In this document: positions 39,441 to 50,099 of the stretch, piece after piece | How positions within the stretch are numbered: the stretch's first letter is position 1 | Layout of the letters: the number at the start of each line of letters is the position of its first letter | Assembly: GCA_039105265.1 (NCBI GenBank) | Contig: JAPFFF010000004.1 | Location: 4,960,001-5,024,000, forward strand | Length of the DNA: 64,000 nt | Source: Tritrichomonas musculus | Lineage: Eukaryota; Parabasalia; Tritrichomonadida; Tritrichomonadidae | Direction: 5' to 3' | The notes under the pieces: model-generated | What the model was told of the DNA's origin: nothing | What the model saw: only the letters and a program-made list of their open reading frames with translations | Databases searched by the model: none | Translations under genes and position numbers: made by a program

Positions 39441-40360
39441 TCATTTAAATAGAAGGCCAACAATTTCTCGATGATTTTCTTCCATTGCATAGTCAATGGC
39501 AGCTTTGTGAATATTTTATTTCAAAATTCCATAAATCATTCAATTTTTCAATATCATGAAAAAAGTTAAATTTGAATTGAATGAATGTTTGATTCAAAAT
39601 GTCTTGAATGTTGATATCAATGCCTTCTTGTATTATTAATAGTTCAACAATTTCTTTATAGCCTTTTTCTGCAGCCCAAATCAACGCCGTCCTATTAAAT
39701 GTTCGAGTTAAATTCCATAAATCATTCAATTTTTCAATATCATGAAAAATTTAGATTTGAATTTCATGAATGTTTTTGATTTAAAATGCTTTGAATGTTG
39801 ATATCAATGTCTTCTTGCTTTATTAATAATTCAACGATTTCTTTATGGCCTCGTTCTGCAGCCCAAATCAACGCTGTCCAATTAAATATTCGAGTTAAAT
39901 TCCATAAATCATTCAATTTTTCAATATCATGAAAAAAGTTAGATTTGAATTTCATGAATGTTTTTGATTCAAAATGTCTTGAATGTTGATATCAATGCCT
40001 TCTTGTCTTATTAATAGTTCAACAATTTCTTTATGGTCACAGAATGCAGCCCAAATCAAGGCCGTCATATTAAATTTTCGAGTTAAATTCCATAAATCAT
40101 TCAATTTTTCAATATTATTAAAAAGTTAGATTTGAATTTCATGAATGTTTTTGATTTAAAATGCCTTGAATGTTGACATCAATGCCTTCTTGTCTTATTA
40201 ATAATTCAACAATTTCTTTATAGCCTCCAATTGCAGCCAAAATCAAAGCTGTCCAATTAAATGTTCGAGTTAAATTCCATAAATCATTCAATTTTTCAAT
40301 ATCATTGAAAAAGTTAGATTTGAATAGTATGAATGTTTTTGATTTAAAACGCTATTTGAA
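39441..40360 (-). repeat. Tandem array of ankyrin unit plus linker, period about 187 bp
   Basis: The anchor AAATTCCATAAATCATTCAA recurs at 39524, 39710, 39898, 40085 and 40272 (steps 186, 188, 187, 187). Read leftward, each unit has one ankyrin repeat of about 30 residues (TALIWAAEKGYKEIVELLI and variants) and an AT-rich linker of about 95 bp. A terminal cap lies at 39509-39441 (HKAAIDYAMEENHREIVGLLFK, then TGA). All four ankyrin units and the cap are free of stops, but the linkers change frame between units. The array lies directly behind the DUF3447 gene at 40344-41513 and looks like its tail, multiplied as unit plus linker. Confidence 0.75.
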
Positions 40361-41513
40361 TGATTAATATTTTAATTTTAGCATTAATGTTAATTATTCC
40401 TTCTGTCAAATAAAGTTTCACAAGTTTGTAATAGTCAAATTCACATAAATAATGAAACATGTTTTTGTATTTCATGTTTTCTGGGAAAAAACAATAATTG
40501 TAAGATTCAACTGTATATCGATAAAAATTGTCATTATATTTGTTTTCAATGTTATTTTGTAGATCTTCTTCTTTAATTAAATTATTAATGATATAGTTCG
40601 AAATATCGTTGTGATGACATTTAATTGATTCTCTAAGAATTTGTTGTGAATCAGGTTCAATTTGATAGTCTTCAAGAAGATGGATCATTTTGGCATTATT
40701 AGTATGGATTGAATAAATCCATATTTCTGAATTTACATTTGCTGTTTTCCTTATTATGTATTGAATAATTTTTATAGAGCCAAAAAATGACGCATATTCA
40801 AGCAGGGTAACATTTGTTTTATTAACCAAAAATTGGTTCGTTTCAAAAATTGATTGTTTAATTTTACTATTAAGAGACAAATTTGTTTGTTCAACAAATA
40901 TGACAAATTCTTTAATTTTATCAAATCGAATCAGTTCACATAAATAATCGTCACTTTCTCCTTCTCGTCGTTTTTCATAGAAATTTCCTTCAACTTCTTT
41001 GTTCATTCTTTCAATAAATTTATCATCTTTTAATGATTTATTCTTGCGGCTGTATTTTTCAATGTTTTCTCGAGTGAGAAAAGGTTTGATTTCTGGTTGA
41101 AAATATTTACAATAGTTCTTTTCGACATAAAGGTCACTCGTAATTATTGAAAAAATGTATTCATCAATTACCATCAATTTTTCTTCAAGAAGAAATAGAA
41201 GGATTCTCTTGTTGTCTTTGAAAATGTCGAATATTTCTGAATTTGAAAAATTTTTTTGGAGATCTTGTTTGAATTGTCTTAAAACTCCTTCAACTTTAGA
41301 AATAAAATTCCGAGCACGATGATGATTGCTCCCAATCATGTCTATCAATTGTAATAATGCTTTGAATTCATGTTTGTCATTAATTATTTGTTGAGTCGAG
41401 ACAAGATTAATGAAATTTTCATATTTGTCTTCACCATCTGATTCTTCTTCAAGAAATTCCAGAAGGGAATTTTGAATGCTTTTCATTTTTTCAATAAATG
41501 TTTCAGAACTCAT
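40344..41513 (-). CDS. DUF3447/ankyrin protein, N-terminal part
   Basis: 389 residues from the ATG at 41513 (MSSETFIEKMKSIQNSLLEFLEEESD). Family blocks: IGSNHHRARNFISKVEGVL, LLEYASFFGSIKIIQYIIRKT, WIYSIHTNNAKMIHLLEDY and ESIKCHHNDISNYIINN. TCACA and TCATT initiators lie 26-31 nt upstream. The frame ends in non-family residues (KIKILIIQIAF) after LVKLYLTEGIININ, exactly where ankyrin repeats should follow. The expected repeats are found downstream in the 187-bp array. Likely a cytosolic scaffold protein. Confidence 0.8.
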   Translation of the reverse strand: MSSETFIEKMKSIQNSLLEFLEEESDGEDKYENFINLVSTQQIINDKHEFKALLQLIDMIGSNHHRARNFISKVEGVLRQFKQDLQKNFSNSEIFDIFKDNKRILLFLLEEKLMVIDEYIFSIITSDLYVEKNYCKYFQPEIKPFLTRENIEKYSRKNKSLKDDKFIERMNKEVEGNFYEKRREGESDDYLCELIRFDKIKEFVIFVEQTNLSLNSKIKQSIFETNQFLVNKTNVTLLEYASFFGSIKIIQYIIRKTANVNSEIWIYSIHTNNAKMIHLLEDYQIEPDSQQILRESIKCHHNDISNYIINNLIKEEDLQNNIENKYNDNFYRYTVESYNYCFFPENMKYKNMFHYLCEFDYYKLVKLYLTEGIININAKIKILIIQIAF

Positions 41514-41755
41514 TTTCTCAACAAAAATTGATGAAATGTGAAATGAAAAAATAATTAATAAAATTAATTATATATAAAGCCATGAATATACTTAATAACA
41601 AATATTTAAATTCAATATATCATAACTATTAATAATTTCCAATAATATTTTTAAATTTATTCCACCATCCCAGTTATATTTATAAATGTTGCAACATTTA
41701 TACAATTCGGAATTCCTGTTGATAAAACAAGTATACAATTCGGTATTACAGCAGG

Positions 41756-41955
41756 GCTGCTAAGAAAGGTAATGAAGACGTAACGTTTTATTTTGGAAAA
41801 ATGTTATATCAAGGTGAAGGATCTGGTTACAAAAAAGGCAGCCAGTTATTTAAAAATGACAGCCGATAAAGGTAAAACAGAAGCAATGAAATTATATGCA
41901 AGAATTACTTTTTTTGGTTTATCTGGAATTCCAGCAGATAAAAAAGAATCATCAT
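41756..41955 (+). pseudogene. Sel1-repeat fragment
   Basis: AAKKGNEDVTFYFGKMLYQGEGSGY (from 41756) and, in the next frame, KKAASYLKMTADKGKTEAMKLYARITFFGLSGIPADKKES form one and a half Sel1 repeats with a frameshift between them. It reads rightward and abuts the tail of the leftward kinase/Sel1 gene. It is a remnant of another Sel1 gene, not part of that one. Confidence 0.65.
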
Positions 41956-42581
41956 TCAATTTCAATGCCAAATCCTTCGTAAAAAATACTATTAATATTT
42001 TTTCTTTTATCAGGCTGTTGTTTTTTAATTTCAGAATTATTGAATTTTATTGGAATATGGTCAGCATTATAAATCAAATCTATTGTTAGAATTTCTGACA
42101 ATATTTTACCTAGAGATAAACATTTTTTGGGATGCGGAAAAAAATTCCAACTTGGAATTTCCAAGTTTTTTTATTTCACATGTCAAGAAAACTTGGAAAT
42201 TCCAAGTTTTTTTTTCCCTGAGCTTTTCTTCAACAATAGCAAGAACAAAATGATAAAAAACGCGTTAATACTTTAATATAATAAGTTATCAATATCATTT
42301 GGCAATTTTTTTCGTGCATTTCATCCAAATCTTAAAATGCTGATACTGATATCATTACGCCATGCATCTCAAAATACAAAAACAAATGCAAATTTACCGC
42401 TATCAACACTTTAATAACAATATACGATTCATTTACCATGCAAATTTCGAAATTTTCATTTTGACTCTCATAATTAATATTTTCAGTAATTATACTAGCA
42501 TAATCAATATACATAATTACATTAATATGGAAAATTATTTTATGCTAGTATAATTAATATGAAGTATGAACTAATTCTTTA

Positions 42582-43074
42582 TCCTACCGAATGTTTTTTT
42601 AAAAAATTTTCAAAAAGTTCTAACAATTCATTCAAAAAGTTGTGATAAACCATTCAAATATTATACAAATTCGTTTAGTTTTTCCATTTCTAATCTTGAT
42701 GGAAACATGAAAATAGAACTCGTCAATTTTTTTGAAAATAGGGACGAAATGATTCAATATTGCATAAATTTAGCACGTACAAAATCAATAAAGTTTAATA
42801 TTCTAAATTCTGGAAATTATTATAAAATTCAATGCAAAGATCAGGATTGTCCTTTTCAAATCACTTTTAATTTAAGAGATTCCAAAAAATGCAAAATGGC
42901 GTTATTGTTTCTGATGATGAAAATGAAATATTTTAAATTTAATAAATATTTTTTTTTTTTAACATGATCTATTTTAATAAATTTTTTTTTTACTTTTTTC
43001 TTTTTAACATGATCAATTATTATATCTGAATGGTTTATAAGAAGCTTTAATGAATCAAAAAACATTCGGTAGGA
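42582..43074. repeat. Nested inverted repeat inside the MULE
   Basis: TCCTACCGAATGTTTTTT (42582-42599) has its perfect complement at 43057-43074, and weaker matching (around TATAAACCATTCA) extends inward. It encloses the transposase fragment. No target duplication is evident. It may be an older, second element within the first, or the ends of the ancestral autonomous MULE. Confidence 0.6.
42707..42967 (+). pseudogene. MuDR-type transposase N-terminal fragment
   Basis: 86 codons. NFFENRDEMIQYCINLARTKSIKFNILNS followed by YYKIQCKDQDCPFQITFNL fits the MuDR/FAR1-like N-terminal DNA-binding fold: a helix, then a strand with C-x(5)-CP-x-x-I. The DDE core and zinc knuckle are absent, and the frame ends in low-complexity residues. 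It supports the Mutator assignment made from the repeats and duplication. Confidence 0.6.
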
Positions 43075-46000
43075 ATAAAAAAAGCACCGAACTTTTTTTT
43101 TTTGAATGGTTTATTAAAACTTTTTGAATTAATTGTGATACATTCTTAGATTATCTAAATATTAAGCTAATATTATACCTTTTTCCTGAGTTTAAAAGCA
43201 TATTATAAAAATAAATAAATAAAAAAAATATCGTGAGAGAAAGTTATATATGGATTTTTTTTTTTTTAATTTAGGAAAGATATCTTTTTTTTTATTTCCT
43301 ATTTGAATTTTTCGGATAGATACATTTATTTAATGCTAGTATAATTATTGAATATTAATTATGAGAGTCAAAATGAAAATTTCGAAATTTGCATGGTAAA
43401 TGAATCGTATATTGTTATTAAAGTGTTGATAGCGGTAAATTTGCATTTGTTTTTGTATTTTGAGATGCATGGCGTAATGATATCAGTATCAGCATTTTAA
43501 GATTTGGATGAAATGCACGAAAAAAATTGCCAAATGATATTGATAACTTATTATATTAAAGTATTAACGCGTTTTTTATCATTTTGTTCTTGCTATTGTT
43601 GAAGAAAAGCTCAGGGAAAAAAAAACTTGGAATTTCCAAGTTTTCTTGACATGTGAAATAAAAAAAACTTGGAAATTCCAAGTTGGAATTTTTTTCCTAA
43701 TCCCATTTTTTGAGTTGTAATTTGTTGATGATGCAAAATAGTTTTACATCTAAATTGCTTATTTCAATTCCAAATTGTTTTATCTCATCTTGAATAGTCT
43801 TTATTGTCAAATTATCAATTCTTTTAACCAACAGTATGCTCAAAAAAATCAACGAAAATTTGAAATCTTTCAGCGATGATTTTATAAGCAATTTGATGGC
43901 TTTTTTAGATTTTTCGTTTTGCCAATAAATGTTTGCCAAATTAAACATAGCAACAACATCACCTAGTTTTATTGCTTCTTTTAATAATATTACTGCATAT
44001 CCTAAATTTGGATTTCTGTCATTATATCCATTCTTCATTATGATAGCAAAATTGTTTTTAGCAAATCTGTCGTTAAATGATGAAGCTTCTCTGTAATAAG
44101 AAATTGATATTTCAATATCTCTTGGAATATAATTATTTTGAAAATAAAAGCATCCCAAATAAAAGTACGATTCTATATATCCATTTTTAGCCGACAATGC
44201 CAAATAGTAAATTCCTTTTTTAATATCTTGAAAGCATTTTCCATTAAGATAATATATAATTCCAATGCTATATTGAGCATTTGGATGGCCTAAATTTGCT
44301 GCCTTAGTATAATAATAAATTGCTTTATTTAAATCTTGTTTAACATAAATTCCAGAAAAATATATTAGACCCAAATATGTTAAACCAAGAGGATCATTTT
44401 GTTCTGAAGCCTGTAATAAGTAATTGATGGCTTTACTAATATTTTGTTGGACATATTCTCCATTATAGTATAAAACTCCAAGCCTAAATTGTGCCCGACT
44501 AAAATTTTGATGAGCTGCTAATTCATAATAATGAATAGCTTTGGGGATATTTCTTGGTACTAAAATACCAATTTCATATATTCTGCCCAAATTAAATTGT
44601 GAATGCGGATGATTTTGATTTGCCGCACAAGTAAAATAATAAATTGCTTTATCAATGTCATGGAATTTGTATTCATAACTAGAATAAATTAATCCAAGAT
44701 TATTCTGTGCCTCTTTAACATTTTGATTTGCAGCTAAAGTAAAATAATCTATTGCTTTATTAAAATCCAATCTTTTATATTCAGGTATATAAAATATATT
44801 TCCTAAACAATATTGAGCTCTTTTAGAATTATTTTTGGCAGCAAGTGAATAATAATGAATTGCTTTTTCTATATCTCCATATAATGAATTTTTATATCTA
44901 AAACAATTATCATAAATTTGCCCTAGATTGAGTTGTGCATCAGAATCGTTTTGATTTGCTGATAGAGTCAAATAATATAATGCTTTTTTGATATCTTGTT
45001 GAATTAATTTGCCATTCCAAAAAATAAATCCAAGTTGACATTGCGCCGGAGAAAAGTTTTGATTGGCTGATAATGTTAGATAATGCATAGCTTTGTTAAT
45101 ATCCCTAGGGATTTCAATTCCTTCAAAATACATCAATCCTAAATTATAACATGCTTCAGGGATTTTTTCATTTGATGCTAATGTAAAATAATACATTTTT
45201 TTATTAATATTGTCAGGAATATATCTTTCTTCTGTAATATCTTTTTTTGTGACAATTCCGGTTAAAAATAAGCCAAAATTGTAAAACGATCCAAGCTTAA
45301 ACAAACAAAAAGGATTATTTTTTTCAGCTAAGAAAATCCAATATGGAGCAAATTTTTCTGTATGAATATCTTTGACTGACCTTATTAAATCATTTTCAAG
45401 TACTTGTACTGGAATTTTGGAAAAAAATTCAAAATAAAAAGTATCAATTAAATATGAGATGCAAGGCCTTTCATCTGGTTTTAATCTTGTGCAATCTTCA
45501 CATATTTTTTTCAATATTGGATATTCTTCTTGAAATTCATGAAAAGGATATTTAATTGGATTTGATGAATTGTCATATTCAATCAATGGATATTTTTCAA
45601 ATATGATAAAGTATATGATTAATCCAAGTGAATATATATCTGCTTTTTCATTAAACATTTCATCTGAAACCACTTTAGGAGCACAAAAATTGTGGCCAAA
45701 AGATCTTGTTGAATTTGGATTTGAATGACTAATCATTCGATCAAAGTCAATTAGAACGACTGTTTTATTTTTGTTAAGAATAAAATTGCTTGGTTTTAAA
45801 TCACGATATATATATATTTTAAATTGAAAGAATTCAATAATGATCATAATTTCAAATATAATTTTAAATTTATCTTCAATTTTGAGATTCATTTTGTTTA
45901 TCAATAAATTGAAGAAAATATGTGAAGATTGATTGCCCTTTCATCTTTATATTTGTAAGTTCCAAAAAATTGTGCAATAAATGGATGCCGCATATTTGGG

Positions 46001-46731
46001 TAATTTTTCTGTTCTCTTTCAAAAAGTTTTTCTTTTTCTTTATCATCTATGAAATTTTTTAATGCGAAAACTTTTTTTTGTTCAATATGATATATTAAAT
46101 TTACTGATGATGAACTTCCATTACCTAAAGAACGCAAACTGATATAATTGTCTTTGGTAATATTTATTTCATCATGATCTGATTTTAATATTTGTATAGC
46201 ATTTCTTATTCTATCTATTTTTGAATTAAAATATGCTTTTTTAATCAAATAACTTGCAATGCATGGCTGTATATATTTCCAAATTTTTGAAATTGGCCCT
46301 TTTTTTGGGTAGAATGATTGGCAAAAACTATCAATTTCTGATTTGAATGTATTTTTTATCAGTTTTACTTTGTTTTTATTTATTTTTTCATTGCTTATTA
46401 AATCATCTATTACTTCTGTAGATAGAGAATAGATTTTTGAATCTGAATTTTGTTCAAAAAAAGAATCTAATAAATTAATATCATTATAATTAATAATTAG
46501 TAAAATATTATCATGGCAAATCACAAAATATTGTATTCCTGAAATCTTGCATTTATCAATAAATAGTTTTTTAAATTGGATTTCTTTTTTATTGTAATTA
46601 TAACATGAGAAATTAGTTGCCGTCATGTATATGAAGGTAAATTGTTTCATTGTCTCATTAAAAAACTGATTTGTCATTGTAATAGGATTTTTTACATTAA
46701 TTGATTGGAAATCATCAAAATAGGCAATCAT

Positions 46732-47470
46732 CAAAAATAAAATTTCCAAAAAAATTTTCAAGATTTTCCATTGAATTGAAAAAAAATTTCCATTAACGTG
46801 TTATTTTATTAATTTTTAATTTTTTATTTGTGAGAATTTCCATATATTTTATTATTTCTTTTTCATGAGCCTCAAGATGAATTTGTTCATCCATAAAAGA
46901 TCAATGAAGATCTATAATTAAAAATATATATATTTCTTAGTCAAAAGGAAATTTATATGGAATAAAGTATCAAGAAAAGTGTTCAAAATCTTTGAAAGCT
47001 TTGAACATTTCTTTGCTTGTGCCTTTTATGGATGAACAAATATCTTGTGCCCTCAACAAAGAGGAGACATTTCGTCTTATCAAAAGAATTTAAATGTATT
47101 TATCTATGATTACAAATGATTCTAATGGTGATGTTGAAGAAGCTTTCTTTAGCCTTACCAGTAGATTTTCATATCAAATTTAAAATCTATAAACCAATCA
47201 AAAAAGTAAAGAAAAATAAAAAAAAAAGAAATGAAAAATATAAGTTTTTTTAAACAAAAAATAAGTAAATAATTAAATATTTATATATGAATTTTTTTTT
47301 ATTTTATATTATAAAGTTTATGCAAAGAATTATTTGAATAATATCTTTGAAAAAATATTTTATATTCTGAACTTAAAAAAAATACAGTATTGAATATTTG
47401 TAGGTATCCCAAATAAATAATTGGTATTGAGCTCATTATCCATTCATATCATTTTCTAAAATAAAAACCA
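46732..47470. other. Intergenic with a 19-bp inverted repeat
   Basis: 739 bp. ATTTGTTCATCCATAAAAG (46881-46899) has its exact complement at 47023-47041, forming a 161-bp foldback. Just beyond, a short frame reads SNGDVEEAFFSLTSRF (about 47125-47175), faintly like the end of a Rab-type GTPase, too short to call. A TCATT initiator at 47449-47453 belongs to the next gene. Confidence 0.5.
47449..47453 (+). promoter_or_regulatory. TCATT initiator before CH-domain gene
   Basis: TCATT with its A at 47451, 20 nt before the ATG at 47471. Two more similar motifs (near 47433 and 47444) lie just upstream, so the precise start is uncertain. Confidence 0.45.
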
Positions 47471-48826
47471 ATGAATACAACACACACAAACACAGAATGC
47501 ATCCCACAGCAGATAAAAGTTTTCTCTAAATGGGTTTCAAGCAATTTATCTCAATCCAGATCGAACATCAAAGTCGATGATGTCACAAAAGACATTAAGG
47601 ATGGAGTAGCATTAGTCGAGCTCTCTCAAATATTAGTTGGTAAATCTGCCCCAATCGACTATGATCTTTCACCCAAAAAAAATGATGATATGATTCAAAA
47701 CTGTGACTTAGCAATCGACATGCTCACAAAGGATGGCGTCCATCTCAATGGAATTTCAGGCAAAGAAGTCAATGAAAACAAAGAAAAGTTCATTCTTGGT
47801 CTAATCTGGACACTCATCCTTCACTACTCAATCAACAAGTCAATCAGCTTCAACAATGACAAAAGCAACATCAACGACAAGACCAAATTCTCAACCAAAT
47901 CAAAGGTAACTCATTATACTGCCGAACTGCACTACAAACAAGCCCTCATGCAGTGGGCCTTCGATCGCACAGAGAGTTATCCAGACATCAAAGAATTCCA
48001 GCCTTACTGCCTGTCGTTGTGTGCACTTCTTGATTCTTTCTATCCAGACAAGATCAACTTCTACCAACTTGATCCAAAGAACACCGAGAAAAATGCCAAA
48101 ATTGCAATCAAAGCGATGCAAGAACTCAACATTCCTGTTTTGTTTGATATGGCTGACACGCAAAGCACGAAGATCGATGACAAGGCACTTCTCACGCAAC
48201 TGGCAGTTATCAAGATTTCAATTGAAAAGCTTTCGCCATTACAAGCAACAATTTCAAAGTCAAGAACATTGATTCTCGATGATGAATTTGTTCCGCATAA
48301 AGAGGAAGGAAATAACCGCCGTTACGCTGGACGAAAGTTTGGATTGATCATGACGTTGAAAGAGACAGATTACAGAAATGGTTCAAAAATTGACCCAAAG
48401 ATTGAACAAGTCAGTTTTGGAGAAGAAGTCCAACTCGCACTTACATTGACAAACATTGAAAATCCTTACTTGAATCCATCGGGAAGAATGCTTGACATGA
48501 CAGAGCCAAACATCAAGAACAATTCCCACCAACAATTTGTGTTTGGCAAGGATGAGTGGAACACTGTCATTGATTCAACTTTCCAACAAGGAATGGTTTG
48601 GGATGTCGCTGATGAGTTTAATCCAAATCCACCTGAAGGAACGCCATTCTACGTTTTCCCATTCCATGGAAGACACAATCAGCACTTCATTTACAAGAAA
48701 GGAATGATTTATGCTCAACAAAATGGTCATGTTGTTACATATGTTGGAGGCAATGAGCCACTTGTTATGATGCCGCCAAGCAGGGCTCTAAAAGCAAGGC
48801 AAACATTCAGAATCCAACTCCTTTAA
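47471..48826 (+). CDS. Tandem calponin-homology actin-binding protein with beta-trefoil-like C-terminus
   Basis: 451 residues. CH1 (about 12-122): QQIKVFSKWVSSNL, DIKDGVALVELSQIL, LSPKKNDDMIQNCDLAIDML, FILGLIWTLILHYSI. CH2 (about 150-265): KQALMQWAFDRT, FQPYCLSLCALLDSFYP, AIKAMQELNIPVLFDMAD. The pair is a classic actin-binding domain as in alpha-actinin, filamin and cortexillin. The last 165 residues are beta-rich, with FVFGKDEWNTVIDS, VFPFHGRHNQHFIYKKGMIYAQQNGHVVTYVGG, resembling a ricin/fascin-like trefoil. Codons are richer in G+C than in neighbours, suggesting strong expression. TCATT lies 20 nt before the ATG, and the stop reads TTTAAATG with a TAAA signal. Likely a cortical actin cross-linker or membrane tether. 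Confidence 0.85.
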   Translation: MNTTHTNTECIPQQIKVFSKWVSSNLSQSRSNIKVDDVTKDIKDGVALVELSQILVGKSAPIDYDLSPKKNDDMIQNCDLAIDMLTKDGVHLNGISGKEVNENKEKFILGLIWTLILHYSINKSISFNNDKSNINDKTKFSTKSKVTHYTAELHYKQALMQWAFDRTESYPDIKEFQPYCLSLCALLDSFYPDKINFYQLDPKNTEKNAKIAIKAMQELNIPVLFDMADTQSTKIDDKALLTQLAVIKISIEKLSPLQATISKSRTLILDDEFVPHKEEGNNRRYAGRKFGLIMTLKETDYRNGSKIDPKIEQVSFGEEVQLALTLTNIENPYLNPSGRMLDMTEPNIKNNSHQQFVFGKDEWNTVIDSTFQQGMVWDVADEFNPNPPEGTPFYVFPFHGRHNQHFIYKKGMIYAQQNGHVVTYVGGNEPLVMMPPSRALKARQTFRIQLL

Positions 48827-48903
48827 ATGTAAAATATTTAAGTATATTTTAATTTAAGATTATAGATATAGAATAAACAAGCAATCACACTAATATTCAT
48901 ATT

Positions 48904-49017
48904 TTATCACTGAAAGAAATTGTGAGAACAATTTATCAAATTTCAGATGGAATGAAATTTGTTCATTTCAAGAAAGTTATTCATCGGGATTTAGAACCAG
49001 CTAACATATTAATTAAC
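48904..49017 (+). pseudogene. Protein kinase fragment (catalytic loop)
   Basis: LSLKEIVRTIYQISDGMKFVHFKKVIHRDLEPANILIN matches the helix E and catalytic loop of trichomonad TKL-like kinases, with HRDLKP changed to HRDLEP. No N-lobe precedes it and AT-rich non-kinase residues follow. It is a 38-residue relic. Confidence 0.75.
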
Positions 49018-50034
49018 CAAATAATATTATTATTTTTTATAACATTTTTCGCTAAACTGATTTCTTTTTTATTAAAATATGCATTATTTCGAAACTTTTT
49101 ACTTCAAAACAATTTTACAAGATTTGAAAATTCTTGACTCTGAAATGGAAGCACTCCCTTAAATTTTTCATATTAAATAATTGGATTCAATTATTTTTAA
49201 TTCAAAGAGTGTATTATTAGTGGACTTTAACACTCACATTTTAATTTCTGAGGTTTTTTTTTTTTTTTTTTTTTTTTTTGCAGGAATTTTTGATACTGTA
49301 CCCTTAATAATTAATTGTTGATAAATAAAGAAATTGAATTCATTTATTGCAATTTTTATATATCCCAAATCATATTGATATCAGGAATTTTAATAATTGA
49401 CTATCTAGTATTAGAATGATAAGCTTACTTTTAATTTATTATTATAAAAAAATTATTCAAATAACATCATCTTCGTTATTCAAAATACATTATCATCAGT
49501 TCTGTTTGTATTAATTATCAATTTCATATCAATGTGAATCCATCTGATTTAGTTGTAGAATTGAAAAAATAATTGATGTTAAAAATGAATGTTTCTTATT
49601 ATCATATTAGCTTGCAATATTCCCATTATGAACTTGAAGATCAATGCCCACTTTTTAAATATTGTATAACTGAGAACTGGTCAAAAATAAATGTAAATCT
49701 TTATTTTGGCCAACCTTATAACTATTGAACAGAATCAGTTCATTAGTAATGATGAGAAAAAGCACTTGTGTTGAAAATTCCATTATTTGGTATATGAAAT
49801 ACTTCATATACCAACTTTTATGAAGAAAACAAAAGAAATATTGTACCTAATAGATTTCAAGAATGAATAATTAATAATTAATTAATTATTAAATTTCAAA
49901 ATATAAAAAACATTTATGCATTTTCAATTATTATTGTTTATTAAATGATTTTTGATCATATCGCGCGTTAGTTTTTAATTGCAAGTGATAAACAAGTATC
50001 TTCTTTTTCATTTGAAAGGTTTTATTCTTTTGTT
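49018..50034. other. Gene-free AT-rich region
   Basis: About 1 kb. It contains T26 (49254-49279) and a perfect 12-bp hairpin TTGGTATATGAA / TTCATATACCAA (49787-49798 / 49803-49814). A 50-codon frame near 49576-49728 (KMNVSYYHISLQYSHYELED) has a protein-like look but no family I recognise. Confidence 0.5.
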
Positions 50035-50099
50035 ATTCAAAAGAAGATTAATAATTTCTCGGTTTCCATTTATGACAGCCAAACGCAAAAGAATATAAT

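Larger units (their letters stand above)
42121..43712. mobile_element. Mutator-like element (MULE), 1,574 bp, 9-bp target duplication
   Basis: The element occupies 42130-43703. Its terminal inverted repeats are about 371 bp (42130-42500 and 43334-43703) and almost identical; the tips are GGATGCGGAAAAAA and GGATTAGGAAAAAA. Each arm carries subterminal palindromes built on CTTGGAATTTCCAAG. The exact 9-bp direct repeat CATTTTTTG flanks it (42121-42129 and 43704-43712). Long inverted repeats plus 9-bp duplications define Mutator elements. The interior keeps only a MuDR-like N-terminal fragment, so it is non-autonomous. High arm identity and the perfect duplication imply a recent insertion into the kinase/Sel1 gene. 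Confidence 0.9.
41952..46731 (-). pseudogene. Kinase/Sel1-repeat gene, frameshifted and split by a Mutator-like element
   Basis: Paralog of the gene at 9498. From the first ATG (46731, MIAYFDDFQSINV) it has the shared N-terminal domain, then the kinase N-lobe (LGNGSSSSVNLIYHIEQKKVFALK). The first frame ends at 45901-45903. The second (to 43698) resumes with LKIEDKFKIIFEIM, YRDLKPSNF, LIDFDRM, CAPKV (APE altered), DIYSLGLIIYFI and about 14 Sel1 repeats. Homology is continuous across the shift, so one or two bases are gained or lost near 45905-45950. At 43704-43712 the coding sequence enters a 1,574-bp transposon that supplies the stop (WD, TAG). The true tail, ending NSIFYEGFGIEIE, lies beyond it (42120-41952), in frame once the insert is removed. 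With two lesions it is probably no longer functional. Confidence 0.82.

Noticed and set aside
47100-47180. Possible Rab GTPase remnant (SNGDVEEAFFSLTSRF)
   Set aside because: About 16 residues of similarity without any G motif is too little to support a gene call.
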